Assembly (NCBI GenBank): GCA_019745775.1
Contig: JAIESR010000049.1
Coordinates: forward strand, 1 to 63,051
Reading direction: 5' to 3'
Length of the DNA stretch: 63,051 nt
Origin: Xanthobacteraceae bacterium
GTDB taxonomy: Bacteria > Pseudomonadota > Alphaproteobacteria > Rhizobiales > Xanthobacteraceae
The notes beneath the pieces were generated by a model, which was given only the letters and a program-made list of their open reading frames with translations, was not told where the DNA came from and did no database searches. A program made the position numbers and the translations under genes. Shown here piece after piece: positions 25,349 through 33,785 of this stretch. Within the stretch, counting starts at the first letter, position 1, and every line of letters starts with the position of its first letter.

Positions 25349-26767
25349 ATGGCAGAAGACAAACGCGGTCCCCCTAGGGGCTTTGGAGACATCGAGATCA
25401 CTGAGGAGGATCGGGCAAACGAAAATTACATAAATACTGCAAAGGACGTAGTCACAACCTCGGACGCTAATGCGTGCGAGGTCGACCAGTATGTCGAGCT
25501 ATCGGTCAAAAACATCCTTAAGCGGAAGTCAGCCGACGAACTCGACTATGATCACGTCTGCGCACTGGCTGAATCGCTCAAGGTTGCCCGAAATGGCCTC
25601 ATTAATCCGCTCTTGGTTCGCCCCCTGCGTGAGGGGGAAAAAATGGTCAAAGAGGGAGAGCCGGAAAAGTGGGTTATCGTTGTAGGCGATCATCGGCATG
25701 AAGCGCACATGCTCGCGGGTATGGAGACCGTGCGCTGCCGAATCTTTAAAGGCAGCGACCTTGAGATGCGGATTATTCAGATCGAAGAAGACTTGTTGCG
25801 AAGGAAAGGGACGGTCCTCACGCGTGCGGAAGATTTGTCCGAATGGGCCCAGCTTCGGCTGAAACAGGGATTCGAAACTGGACAAGTTGTCCGGAAAAGC
25901 ACGCCTGGGCGTCCACTGGGAATGCTCTCGCGATTTCTTCGCCAGATGCCTGCGCTTGGCCGCTCCTTCGATGCTCGCCGTCAGGTCATTCAGCGCGCGA
26001 CGAGGATTGCCGCGATTTGTCCCAAAGCCAAGCAAATCGCTGTCGATGGCGGTCTTGATGATAACCAAGACGCCCTGCTGATCATTGCAAAAGCAGGTGG
26101 ACGGGCCGCCCAGGTGAAGAAAGCCAAGAGCCTGGTCAAGCGCCTGAAATTGTCCATGGAGGAGAGGCTAAAGACGGATTTAGCGAAGGAGGGCAAACAG
26201 CATCATAAGAGCGATGCCGATGAGCCGGAGGATGAGTCCTCGACCGAGACTAAACGAACCGCAGACGCAGACCGAGATGAGGATGAACGAGAACGCGCTG
26301 CCGATAGGACGTTTGAGGACGTCGAAGAGCTATGGAAGGGCGCGGGAGGTCCAAAGGTCTGGAGGCATACACCCCGTGCTGAGAGAAAGGAGTTCATCGC
26401 CAAGTTGGAACGCGCGCGGTGTGAAGCCACGGCCGATGCAATTAATCTCGTCCTCGACGTTTTCCGTGGGCGCACCGAGGTTCGCGCGAGGACGTTGCAT
26501 GCATATGCGCGATCAAAGGGATTCCCGAAACGGGCCATTCGCCGTGTCCTGCAAGGACTCGGTGCTCGCAGGCGCAAACCGGGCAACGGACCTGGCCCCT
26601 GGGTATACCTCAACCCCGATAAGGATGTATCGGGTCGAGCGTCGATGATTCTTGATTCCGAGCTGAACGCCCCCGCAGAGGCTGAACGAGTTTCGCAAGA
26701 CGAGGATCTAGACCAAATTCTCAAGGAGTCTTCTTCCGAATCGAACCCTTACTACGACGACATCTAA
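25349..26767 (+). CDS. Second ParB-like protein (472 aa)
   Basis: Residues 45-150 form a ParB N-terminal domain (LAESLKVARNGLINPLLVRPL, VIVVGDHRHEAHMLAGMETV, IQIEEDLLRRKGTVLTRAEDL). The usual GExRxxA is present as GDHRHEA. The middle is helical. An acidic linker (about 285-325) leads to a basic C-terminal domain with ARSKGFPKRAIRRVLQGLGA, probably DNA-binding. It lies 155 bases after the peptidase gene in the same direction and its stop overlaps the convergent gene. No ParA is adjacent. Confidence 0.8.
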   Translation: MAEDKRGPPRGFGDIEITEEDRANENYINTAKDVVTTSDANACEVDQYVELSVKNILKRKSADELDYDHVCALAESLKVARNGLINPLLVRPLREGEKMVKEGEPEKWVIVVGDHRHEAHMLAGMETVRCRIFKGSDLEMRIIQIEEDLLRRKGTVLTRAEDLSEWAQLRLKQGFETGQVVRKSTPGRPLGMLSRFLRQMPALGRSFDARRQVIQRATRIAAICPKAKQIAVDGGLDDNQDALLIIAKAGGRAAQVKKAKSLVKRLKLSMEERLKTDLAKEGKQHHKSDADEPEDESSTETKRTADADRDEDERERAADRTFEDVEELWKGAGGPKVWRHTPRAERKEFIAKLERARCEATADAINLVLDVFRGRTEVRARTLHAYARSKGFPKRAIRRVLQGLGARRRKPGNGPGPWVYLNPDKDVSGRASMILDSELNAPAEAERVSQDEDLDQILKESSSESNPYYDDI

Positions 26768-27600
26768 AGGTGCTTGCCGAGTTTGTACCCTGCACAAAGT
26801 GGGTTTCGGGTCATCTTGACCCGAAACTCCTTCGCCAGAGTCTGTTGCCTAGGTCGTGTCTGATCAATTGCGAACGCTGGATTGTAGCGTTTGATGTCCG
26901 ACTGCATCCTGTTGCTAGACACACAATCCAGCATGTAGGTTTCCAAAACTCGTAATTTTTGCCGAGCAAGCTCTTCGCTCACATTCAGCGCCGACTGAAT
27001 ATCCTTGATGGCCTTTTGATCGGCATCCGAGAGCAAAGCCCCGTGCTTGACCTCGCTGATCGGCTTGGGAAGTATCAAGATGTCGGCCTCATCGGCCCTA
27101 TGCCACTTCACGGTCTTGGCCGAGTAGTCGGCTACTCGATAATGCCGGTGATCAAGGGGCTCAATGTGTATCCGCTCAATGTGGCCTCGCGTATAGCGCC
27201 CCTGGTTCTCGTCGATATGTTCTATCGGACATTCTCGGAAGCGTGACACCGGAGGTATCAAGAGCAGGCCATTGAAGTGCAAGCCTCCTCCGTTGAACCT
27301 TACCTCATGTATGGAGGCTTTGACGCGCTTTGCCACCGGCTTGTCTGGATACAGAAGTAGCCTCGGCATCCGCTCTTGCTCCCGCTGTCGGTGTGGATCG
27401 CGGACGAATCTCATCATGAAAGGCGTATAGAACTCCTTGTGTATCGCCTTCTTCATATCCTCAACGACTGCACTAGGGGATCCTAGTATGGGCTCAAACA
27501 TGAAGTTTATATAGTAAGCCGACCAACCCCGCTCCTTGTATTCCCTTATCAATTGAGCACACCCCTGTATCCATACCTGTTCTACTTCCTGAGTATTCAT
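26764..27600 (-). CDS. Unknown island protein (278 aa)
   Basis: A basic, aromatic-rich protein with alternating strands and helices. The segment NGGGLHFNGLLLIPP followed by HIERIHIEPLDHRHYRVADY is weakly reminiscent of replication or mobilisation proteins with His-rich strands, but there is no diagnostic HUH motif. The C-terminus has a Lys/Arg-rich helix. The start at 27600 is chosen since the stretch upstream contains an operator-like palindrome. It is low in GC for this window. Confidence 0.55.
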   Translation of the reverse strand: MNTQEVEQVWIQGCAQLIREYKERGWSAYYINFMFEPILGSPSAVVEDMKKAIHKEFYTPFMMRFVRDPHRQREQERMPRLLLYPDKPVAKRVKASIHEVRFNGGGLHFNGLLLIPPVSRFRECPIEHIDENQGRYTRGHIERIHIEPLDHRHYRVADYSAKTVKWHRADEADILILPKPISEVKHGALLSDADQKAIKDIQSALNVSEELARQKLRVLETYMLDCVSSNRMQSDIKRYNPAFAIDQTRPRQQTLAKEFRVKMTRNPLCAGYKLGKHL

Positions 27601-28054
27601 ATCGGTGTCTCGCTGTTGGAAAGTTCTAACTCGGCTACAAATTAGTGTCTGATCAGTGGATCCATTGTTCATTTGGTCACTGGATCAGATCATCTGTTTC
27701 CTCAGCTGCCGTCATTGAACCGGTCAATTGACAATATTCAAACATATGCGCAGGGGGTTTCCTGAACATCCGGCAGAGGATGAGTTCGCTTATGCTTCAT
27801 CGGCTGCGATTGGCTTTTCCTGATGGAGCGCCAGGCGACAAAGCAAATTAGCGTTTCCGAAGGACGGCTTGCGGGCCGCAAACCGATCGCCGGACAACAG
27901 AGCTCGCTAATTCAGTGCGCGTTCTAGATTTCCAACCAGGGGGCGCTGCCTCGGGCGGTCTGGCCGCTAGGGGAGGATTTGAGTGCCTTTTTTGCCTCCT
28001 GAGCATTTGGCGCGACTCTAATTTCGACAGTGTCGAAAATGGCTGGAGCGCGTG
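27601..28054. other. Intergenic region with operator-like palindromes
   Basis: It contains the inverted repeat CTGATC-AGTG / CACTGGATCAG (27649-27688) and the perfect 10-base palindrome GTCAATTGAC (27723-27732), both upstream of the minus-strand gene. No further coding sequence is visible to 28054. Confidence 0.5.
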
Positions 28055-28303
28055 ATGACGGTGATTGATGCTGCCCTCAAGGTATGGATTGATGTGCACA
28101 GCGATATGCGGTGTCGCGAAGGAGATCGCCGTCCCCGCCGAAGAATCGTCGCTGACGTTCTTTGCGCCTGGGAGCGGCATGGCCAAGCCATGAGGTACCT
28201 CAACAACAAAGGCAGGGTAGCCTGGAAGCCCAGCCCGATGATGCTCGACCATTGGAAAGATCAGGAGGCGGATGCCGAATCCGATTGGCGTCACGATGAT
28301 TGA
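28055..28303 (+). CDS. Small hypothetical protein (82 aa)
   Basis: ATG 28055 follows GCTGGAGCG. The product is charged and helical, with many Arg and Trp, and may bind nucleic acid. It overlaps the next gene by 32 bases, which suggests coupling. No family is recognised. Confidence 0.5.
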   Translation: MTVIDAALKVWIDVHSDMRCREGDRRPRRRIVADVLCAWERHGQAMRYLNNKGRVAWKPSPMMLDHWKDQEADAESDWRHDD

Positions 28304-28799
28304 GCCTCGGGCGGTTGCGCGATCACTGGCGGATCTGACCGCGTCGCAAAGGAAGCGCCGGGGAGAGCGCGAGCAATCGGTGCCATATTCGACAGATGCT
28401 CTCCGTCACGACCTGTTTCGGTTGGAGAAGACCTGGGATACCTGTCAGGAAAAGCGACAGCGGAACGCGATCTACGAGTTTTTGGCGGCCGTTTTTGATT
28501 GCGTGAGTTGTTGGCTCGTGGAAGGCAAGGCGGAGACCAGGGCACGGCGGGCACTGCGACTAAAATGTCCAAACTCTCCAGACATCGCTGACCCGTTTAG
28601 CGCGGTTCTCTACTGCACGAGCGAAACTGCGCGGTCGGACAAGCGAACTCGGGCCAAATGGACGCGTCTGATGCGCTACGCGGCCGCTCACAAGGACATC
28701 GCGGAACCGTTAGAGCAGTTCATACGGCGCCGCGGCGGCATCAATCGATGTGCTGACCGTGGGAAAGGCCTCGGGCGGCCGCGAATTCTAGACCTGTAA
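28272..28799 (+). CDS. Hypothetical island protein (175 aa)
   Basis: A soluble, Arg-rich, mostly helical protein containing LFRLEKTWDTCQEKRQRNAIYEFLAAVFDCV and a conserved-looking SETARSDKRTRAKWTRLMRYAAAHK segment. The start at 28272 has AGGAGG close upstream, and ATG 28296 is possible. It probably forms a set with the genes on either side. Function unknown. Confidence 0.6.
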   Translation: MPNPIGVTMIEPRAVARSLADLTASQRKRRGEREQSVPYSTDALRHDLFRLEKTWDTCQEKRQRNAIYEFLAAVFDCVSCWLVEGKAETRARRALRLKCPNSPDIADPFSAVLYCTSETARSDKRTRAKWTRLMRYAAAHKDIAEPLEQFIRRRGGINRCADRGKGLGRPRILDL

Positions 28800-28899
28800 A
28801 ATAGCTTGCTGGCCCTCGCATGGGCGCCAGGCATATCTAACAAATCAATTCTGCAAGAGCGTTGACGTCGTCGGCGCGCATCAAAGTATGGAGTCTCGA

Positions 28900-29364
28900 A
28901 TGACAAACACAAATCTCGACGTCGTTGCTTCGGCCGTGGCAATCACGGGCCCAAACCGTCAAGCGCACTTCTATGGGGAATGGCTTTTGCTCGCCGTTCG
29001 TGCACAGGCGTGTTGGCGGCGCGTGCGCAGTAAGGATCCAGACTTCTATCGAAAGGTGCAGCGAATCGAGTCGGCTTGCGAGCAAGATTTTGCAATGAGT
29101 GCGGTCGAATTCGTGTCAAAGGTCTGGGACGGGTCGTGCGTCACCATCGATATGAGAAGCGAAGAAGCCGAGGCGCTGGCAATGATGACCTGCATGGGCT
29201 TTTTCGTCGGCCACGGCGAATGCCTAAGCATGGCCCTTCCAGATGCAATAGGCGAAGCGATCATCAAGCGGGCCACGCGGAAACTGGCCGAGACGGAAGA
29301 CGAGGGCTGCATGATTCATCCGGATCGTGCTCTGCGAGATTTTCTCGGCTACGGCGGCAGATGA
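28900..29364 (+). CDS. Hypothetical island protein (154 aa)
   Basis: GGAG lies six bases before ATG 28900. The protein is soluble, with an aromatic-rich N-terminal half and a short Cys-containing hydrophobic stretch (ALAMMTCMGFFVGHGECL). Its TGA stop coincides with the first bases of border repeat A (29362). The natural C-terminus may therefore have been altered when the repeat arrived. Confidence 0.55.
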   Translation: MTNTNLDVVASAVAITGPNRQAHFYGEWLLLAVRAQACWRRVRSKDPDFYRKVQRIESACEQDFAMSAVEFVSKVWDGSCVTIDMRSEEAEALAMMTCMGFFVGHGECLSMALPDAIGEAIIKRATRKLAETEDEGCMIHPDRALRDFLGYGGR

Positions 29365-29412
29365 ACACTGATTACGAAAGACATATTTTGCATTCAGTCG
29401 ACTGACTCCAAA
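29362..29412 (+). repeat. Border repeat A (37-bp family)
   Basis: One complete 37-bp unit (29362-29398, TGAACACTGAT...TCAGT) is followed by part of an inverted unit (ACTGACTCCAAA). It matches repeat C at 27 of 37 positions. It separates low-GC island I from the catabolic block. Confidence 0.7.
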
Positions 29413-29477
29413 CTAGATTTTGCAGTAACCTGTGAATTGATTGAGGTTCACGGGACTCGAAGCCAAGGAATAGGTTA

Positions 29478-30959
29478 GTGGCGCGCGTCGAGCATTGCGA
29501 CATCATCGTCATCGGCGGCGGCAGCGCCGCATTCGAGGCGGCCATCGCTGCACGTGAGGCTGGCGCCGCTCGCGTCGTGATGCTGGAAAAAGCACCCGAG
29601 GCGGAATACGGCGGCAACGCCCGCTATTCGGGAACCGGGTTTCGCTTCGTGCATACGGGGGCCGCGGAAATCCGCCGGTTCGTACCGGATATCGACGACG
29701 CCCTGTTCGCGACCATGACCATTCCGCCCTACAGTGCGGCCGACTTCATGGCCGACCTCGACCGCATGACGCAGGGCCGCATGAATCGCGAGCTGGCGCA
29801 CACGCTAGTCGAGCAATCGAATGCGGCCGTGCATTGGATGCGCAACATCGGCATCAAATGGGAGCCGCTGAAGGAACACGCCAAGGTCGACGGCAAGCGT
29901 TATTTCGAACGCGGCATCGCCATTCACGTCGCCGGCGGTGGTATCGGCCAACTCACGCAATGGCGGCGCATCGCCGAGGAACTCGGCATCGAGATCCGCT
30001 TCGAGTCACCGGTCTGCGCTCTGCACGGCGACCTGCGCCGTGTCGAGGGCGTCACCGTCAGCGCGTTCGATGGCCACTATCACCTGATGGCGAAGGCGGT
30101 GATCGCCTGCGCCGGAGGATTTCAGGCCAATCCCGAAATGCGCGCGCGCTATCTCGCCGGCAATACCGATTCGATGAAGGTGCGCGGCTCGAAGTACGAC
30201 ACCGGCGAGGTCCTGCGTCTGCTGCTCGATCTGGGCGTGCGATCGGCGGGCCAGTGGCAGTCAGGCCATATGTCGCCGATCGACGCCAACGCGCCGGATT
30301 TCGAAACGCCGCAGCACGAGGACGGCCGCGGCAACACCCAGAGCCGCTACGACTATCCGTTCGGGATCACCGTCAATGCGCTCGGCCTGCGGTTCTTCGA
30401 CGAGGGCGAAGCGCAGCATTCCTACACCTATGCCAAGACCGGTCGCGCCGTGCTCGGCCAGCCGGGCGCACGCGCCTTCCAGATCTACGATCAGAAGGGG
30501 CTGAAATGCCTGCGCTATCCACACCACAAAGCGACCTTCGTCGAGGCCGGCACGATCGGTGACTTGGCCGCGAAGGCCGGCATCGAGCCGGCGGTGCTCA
30601 TGCACACGGTCGAGGAATTCAACCGGGCCGCGTCGGACGACACCCCATTCGATCCGCGCCGCGCCGACGGCAAGGCGACCAAGGGGATCGCTATTCCGAA
30701 ATCAAACTGGGCGATCCGCATCGACGAGCCGCCGTTCCGCGCCTATCCGGTCACCTGCGGCATCACCTTCACATTCGGCGGCGTCGAGGTGAACCGCAAC
30801 GCCCAGGTGATGAGCACCATCGACCAGCCGATCAAGGGATTGTTCGCGTCGGGAGACATCGTCGGCCTGTTCTTTCACAATTACCCGTCGTTTACCGGGC
30901 AGACCCGCAATGCCGTTTTCGGACGGCTCGCCGGCAAGTCGGCGGTCGCCGAGAACTGA
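29478..30959 (+). CDS. FAD-dependent dehydrogenase, TcuA-like (493 aa)
   Basis: The N-terminal FAD-binding motif is IIVIGGGSAAFEAAIAA. The fumarate-reductase fold runs throughout (YGGNARYSGTGFRF, AVIACAGGFQAN). The C-terminal FTFGGVEVNRNAQV and LFASGDIVGLFFHNYPSFTG complete the flavin site. The length fits tricarballylate dehydrogenase TcuA and related 3-ketosteroid/fumarate reductases. The GTG start follows AAGGAAT. It converges with the dienelactone-hydrolase-like gene and shares the tricarboxylate theme of the neighbouring Bug gene. Confidence 0.85.
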   Translation: MARVEHCDIIVIGGGSAAFEAAIAAREAGAARVVMLEKAPEAEYGGNARYSGTGFRFVHTGAAEIRRFVPDIDDALFATMTIPPYSAADFMADLDRMTQGRMNRELAHTLVEQSNAAVHWMRNIGIKWEPLKEHAKVDGKRYFERGIAIHVAGGGIGQLTQWRRIAEELGIEIRFESPVCALHGDLRRVEGVTVSAFDGHYHLMAKAVIACAGGFQANPEMRARYLAGNTDSMKVRGSKYDTGEVLRLLLDLGVRSAGQWQSGHMSPIDANAPDFETPQHEDGRGNTQSRYDYPFGITVNALGLRFFDEGEAQHSYTYAKTGRAVLGQPGARAFQIYDQKGLKCLRYPHHKATFVEAGTIGDLAAKAGIEPAVLMHTVEEFNRAASDDTPFDPRRADGKATKGIAIPKSNWAIRIDEPPFRAYPVTCGITFTFGGVEVNRNAQVMSTIDQPIKGLFASGDIVGLFFHNYPSFTGQTRNAVFGRLAGKSAVAEN

Positions 30960-30965
30960 CGCGCT

Positions 30966-31670
30966 TCAGTTGCTGACGGTGTCGCTCAGAAAGGCAAACG
31001 TCTTTTCCCAGGAATCTGCCGCTGCCGCCTGTTCCCCCGCTGTGCCGGGCGTTCGATTCTGAAATCCATGGCCGGCATTGTCGTAGCGATGGAAGGTATG
31101 TGTGATTCCGTGGCGCGTGAGCTCCGCGTCGATGCCGTTGACCTGTTCGGGCGACGGGTTTTTATCCAGCTTGCCAAAGAAGCCGATGATCGGAACACGA
31201 ATGTTGCGCAACGTGTCGAACGGCGTTTCGTCCTCGCCGCCCCACGACAGATGGACGCCGCCGCCATAGTAGATGACCGCTGCCCTGAAGCCCGGCAGGC
31301 GGCCGGCGGCGAGCAGCGCCATGCGGCCGCCCATGCAGTGGCCCATGATGATGAGCTTGTTCTTGTCCACGTCAGGCCGCCCGCGGAGATAGTCGGCAGC
31401 GGCACACGTGTCCGCCACGACCTCGGAGTCCTTGAGGAATTGCTTGCGGTCGGCCATCGGAATGTCGCGCGCGATCCGGTGCGACACGTCAGGCACGGCA
31501 ACCAGGTAGCCGGCCGCCGAAAGCTTGGCGGTCACGTGCTTGGTAAAGTCGTCAAAACCGTCTCGATGGTACAGCAGCACGATGGCCGGCCCGGGCGCAT
31601 TGCGGTCAGGACCGTCGACATAGATGTCCATCTGACTTTCATTCACCGGCACGGAGATCATGGTCGGCAT
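30966..31670 (-). CDS. Dienelactone hydrolase family protein (234 aa)
   Basis: An alpha/beta hydrolase with the DLH triad: Cys112 in MGHCMGG, Asp169 in GFFGKLDKN and His201 in YDNAGHGF. These are the usual positions for a 234-residue member. The reaction would be lactone or ester hydrolysis. It is the last gene of the operon 35188 to 30966 and starts directly after the Bug gene, so it is cotranscribed. Confidence 0.92.
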   Translation of the reverse strand: MPTMISVPVNESQMDIYVDGPDRNAPGPAIVLLYHRDGFDDFTKHVTAKLSAAGYLVAVPDVSHRIARDIPMADRKQFLKDSEVVADTCAAADYLRGRPDVDKNKLIIMGHCMGGRMALLAAGRLPGFRAAVIYYGGGVHLSWGGEDETPFDTLRNIRVPIIGFFGKLDKNPSPEQVNGIDAELTRHGITHTFHRYDNAGHGFQNRTPGTAGEQAAAADSWEKTFAFLSDTVSN

Positions 31671-31671
31671 G

Positions 31672-32718
31672 CTATCGATACTCCGCCACGCGGCGGGCGC
31701 GCGCGATCAATTCGGACGAGACCGAGCCCCTCCCGGAAATGCCGGCTTGCAGAGCGGCCCCATCGAGCGGATCGAGCTCGAGCTTCAGCTTCTGAACCTC
31801 GTCCTTGAGTGCGGGGTCTTGCACTGCCTTCATGAAGGCGTGTCGAAACACCGCCACCCGCTCTGCCGAAACGCCGGGCGGCGCCGTTACCGAGCGGCCG
31901 ATCGTCGACGGCGAGGAAAACAGAGCCAGCAATGTGCGGTCCTCGTCGTTCTTTGCAAGATCGATCATGCGCGGCACGTCCGGCAGGTCGGCGTTCCTCT
32001 GCGCGCCGCTTTGCAGCAGCAGGTTGATCCGCTTTTCCTTCAACAATTGTTCGCCTTCCAGCTTAAGCAACGACCAGGGCTGGCTCAATGCCTCGACTTC
32101 GCCTCGGATCATGGCCAGGCGGCTGTCGGTGGTTCCCTTGTAACCCGTGATGATCTTGAACTTTGTACCAACCACGTTGTTGAGCACGGTCCAGTTCAAC
32201 CTCGACGCGGTGCCGGACGTTGACACGATCAGCTCGTGTGAGAAGACATCTTCGATTTTCTGCACGCGCGCGGCATGCCAGGCATAGAGCACGGCACTGT
32301 TGCTCAAGAGCCGTCCGATCCAATTGAACTTGGCGGGATCGGCCGCGAGGCCCGGCGTCTCAAGGACGTGGTCGAGATAGACGGCCTGATCCAGCATCGC
32401 AATGACGGTGCCGTCCTTCGGCGCAACGTTATAGAGATAGTTGGCGGCGCGAATGCCGGCGGCGCCCGGCATGTTCTGCACCACGACATTCGGCTGCGCC
32501 GGCAGGAACCTGCCAATATGCCGGGCGATCAGACGGCTATAGGTGTCGTAGCCGCCGCCGGGCGCGGTCGGGACGATGAAGGTCACGGTCTTGCCACGCA
32601 GGAATTCATCGTCCGCGCGCCCCGGACCCGCAATGCCCAGTGCGAGCAGTATGCCCAGAACCGTTATCCGGACTCCCGCCCTCACATGCACGGTGGCGCT
32701 TGCTTGCGTCGGGCTCAC
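31672..32718 (-). CDS. Bug/TctC-family substrate-binding protein (348 aa)
   Basis: The signal peptide (about residues 1-35) is followed by FLRGKTVTFIVPTAPGGGYD, VVVQNMPGAAGIRAANYLYN and GYKGTTDSRLAMIRGEVEAL. It belongs to the longer subfamily, like the copy at 6192. The GTG start overlaps the OCD stop (GTGA). Being inside a catabolic operon, its ligand is probably the substrate of the neighbouring enzymes. Confidence 0.9.
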   Translation of the reverse strand: MSPTQASATVHVRAGVRITVLGILLALGIAGPGRADDEFLRGKTVTFIVPTAPGGGYDTYSRLIARHIGRFLPAQPNVVVQNMPGAAGIRAANYLYNVAPKDGTVIAMLDQAVYLDHVLETPGLAADPAKFNWIGRLLSNSAVLYAWHAARVQKIEDVFSHELIVSTSGTASRLNWTVLNNVVGTKFKIITGYKGTTDSRLAMIRGEVEALSQPWSLLKLEGEQLLKEKRINLLLQSGAQRNADLPDVPRMIDLAKNDEDRTLLALFSSPSTIGRSVTAPPGVSAERVAVFRHAFMKAVQDPALKDEVQKLKLELDPLDGAALQAGISGRGSVSSELIARARRVAEYR

Positions 32719-33785
32719 GACGGCACCGCGCTGGTAAACCAGTCAGTGTCGAGCCGGCGGCCGAGACCGCGCTCCTGCGCGCGCCGCCAGATGACGTGGC
32801 CCGTGGCCGCGAACTGGTATCCCAAGCCCATGTAGTTCAGGAACAGGGTGATGTCTTTCGACGAACGCCGCCCCGGTGTCCGCTTCAGCACCAGATCGGC
32901 GAGATCGGGCAGCTCATCCTGCTTCAAGGCTTTGCTGAGCGCCGCTTTCGCCATTTCGGTATCCCGCGCTAGGTCCGCACCTGCCGTCCGCACGATCTGC
33001 GCAGCGGCCTTGCGGACATGCGTGACGACGACATCGGCCGCAGCGGCGGCAGAAGTATCAAGCTCGAGCCGCTTGAGGCTCGAAATGTGCATGCCGGGCT
33101 TGATGCATTCGGACGACAAGACCGGCTGCATGCTGCTGGTTGCGCACATCACCACGTCGGCGCCTTTGACAGCCTCTTGCGCGCTTGCAGCCGCCACGAC
33201 CTCGATGCCGAGCCGCTTGGCGGTCTCGCTGGCAAACGCTTGGCGTCGCGCGGGGTCGTGGCTGTAACAGCGGATCAGCTCGATCGGTCGCACGGCCGCG
33301 ATTGCGGCAGCCTGCCCTCCCGCCTGCCAGCCAGTGCCGAGTAGCCCGACTACTCGCGCATCCGCGCGTGCAAGGTACTGTGCAGCGAGCCCGCAGGTCG
33401 CGGCGACGCGCAGGCGCTGGACGACGCCGTCCGGATAGATCGCCAGCGGCTCGCCGGTCTCGACGCTGAACAGCAGCACCAGCCCCACGTAACGCTCGCC
33501 AGGGGCGGCCGGGACCTTCACACGCTTGATTTCGGCGGGGGTTCGCGGCCAGGTGAGGATGTCGGAATTGATGCGGACGGCGCCGACACCGAATGTCGGC
33601 GCAACGCCTGACATTGTCAGCAGTGAATAGAGGCCGTCGTCACGCGCCGTCGGCGTCAGAATCTCCGAACGGACACCACTGGCGCCGCGTTGCTCTCCGA
33701 GCTCGCGATAGGCGTCCTTCATCACATCGATGGCACTTTTCACATCGAGCACCGCCTCGATATCGTCGTTCGAGAGCAACAGCAT
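32715..33785 (-). CDS. Ornithine cyclodeaminase / mu-crystallin family protein (356 aa)
   Basis: The order is LLLSNDDIEAVLDVKSAIDVM, TGEPLAIYPDGVVQRLRVAA, then the NAD(P) Rossmann site VVGLLGTGWQAGGQA and a VVMCATSSMQPVLSSECI block. It is a distant paralogue of the gene at 14782. The start at 33785 overlaps the MmgE/PrpD stop as TGATG, and its own stop overlaps the Bug start. It probably reduces an imine or related carbonyl intermediate. Confidence 0.9.
   Translation of the reverse strand: MLLLSNDDIEAVLDVKSAIDVMKDAYRELGEQRGASGVRSEILTPTARDDGLYSLLTMSGVAPTFGVGAVRINSDILTWPRTPAEIKRVKVPAAPGERYVGLVLLFSVETGEPLAIYPDGVVQRLRVAATCGLAAQYLARADARVVGLLGTGWQAGGQAAAIAAVRPIELIRCYSHDPARRQAFASETAKRLGIEVVAAASAQEAVKGADVVMCATSSMQPVLSSECIKPGMHISSLKRLELDTSAAAAADVVVTHVRKAAAQIVRTAGADLARDTEMAKAALSKALKQDELPDLADLVLKRTPGRRSSKDITLFLNYMGLGYQFAATGHVIWRRAQERGLGRRLDTDWFTSAVPS

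Noticed and set aside
23320-26767. A plasmid partition locus
   Set aside because: Neither ParB-like gene has a ParA partner or visible parS repeats, and the genes lie in a chromosomal island.
26764-27600. Rolling-circle replication protein (HUH) for the 278-residue gene
   Set aside because: The His-rich strand lacks the HUH pattern and no clear Tyr motif follows; left as unknown.
20926-29500. A second copy of the tRNA-Ile 3' end as right attachment site of island I
   Set aside because: No match to the T arm or acceptor end was found by eye up to the catalytic block or further right. It may be decayed or outside the window.
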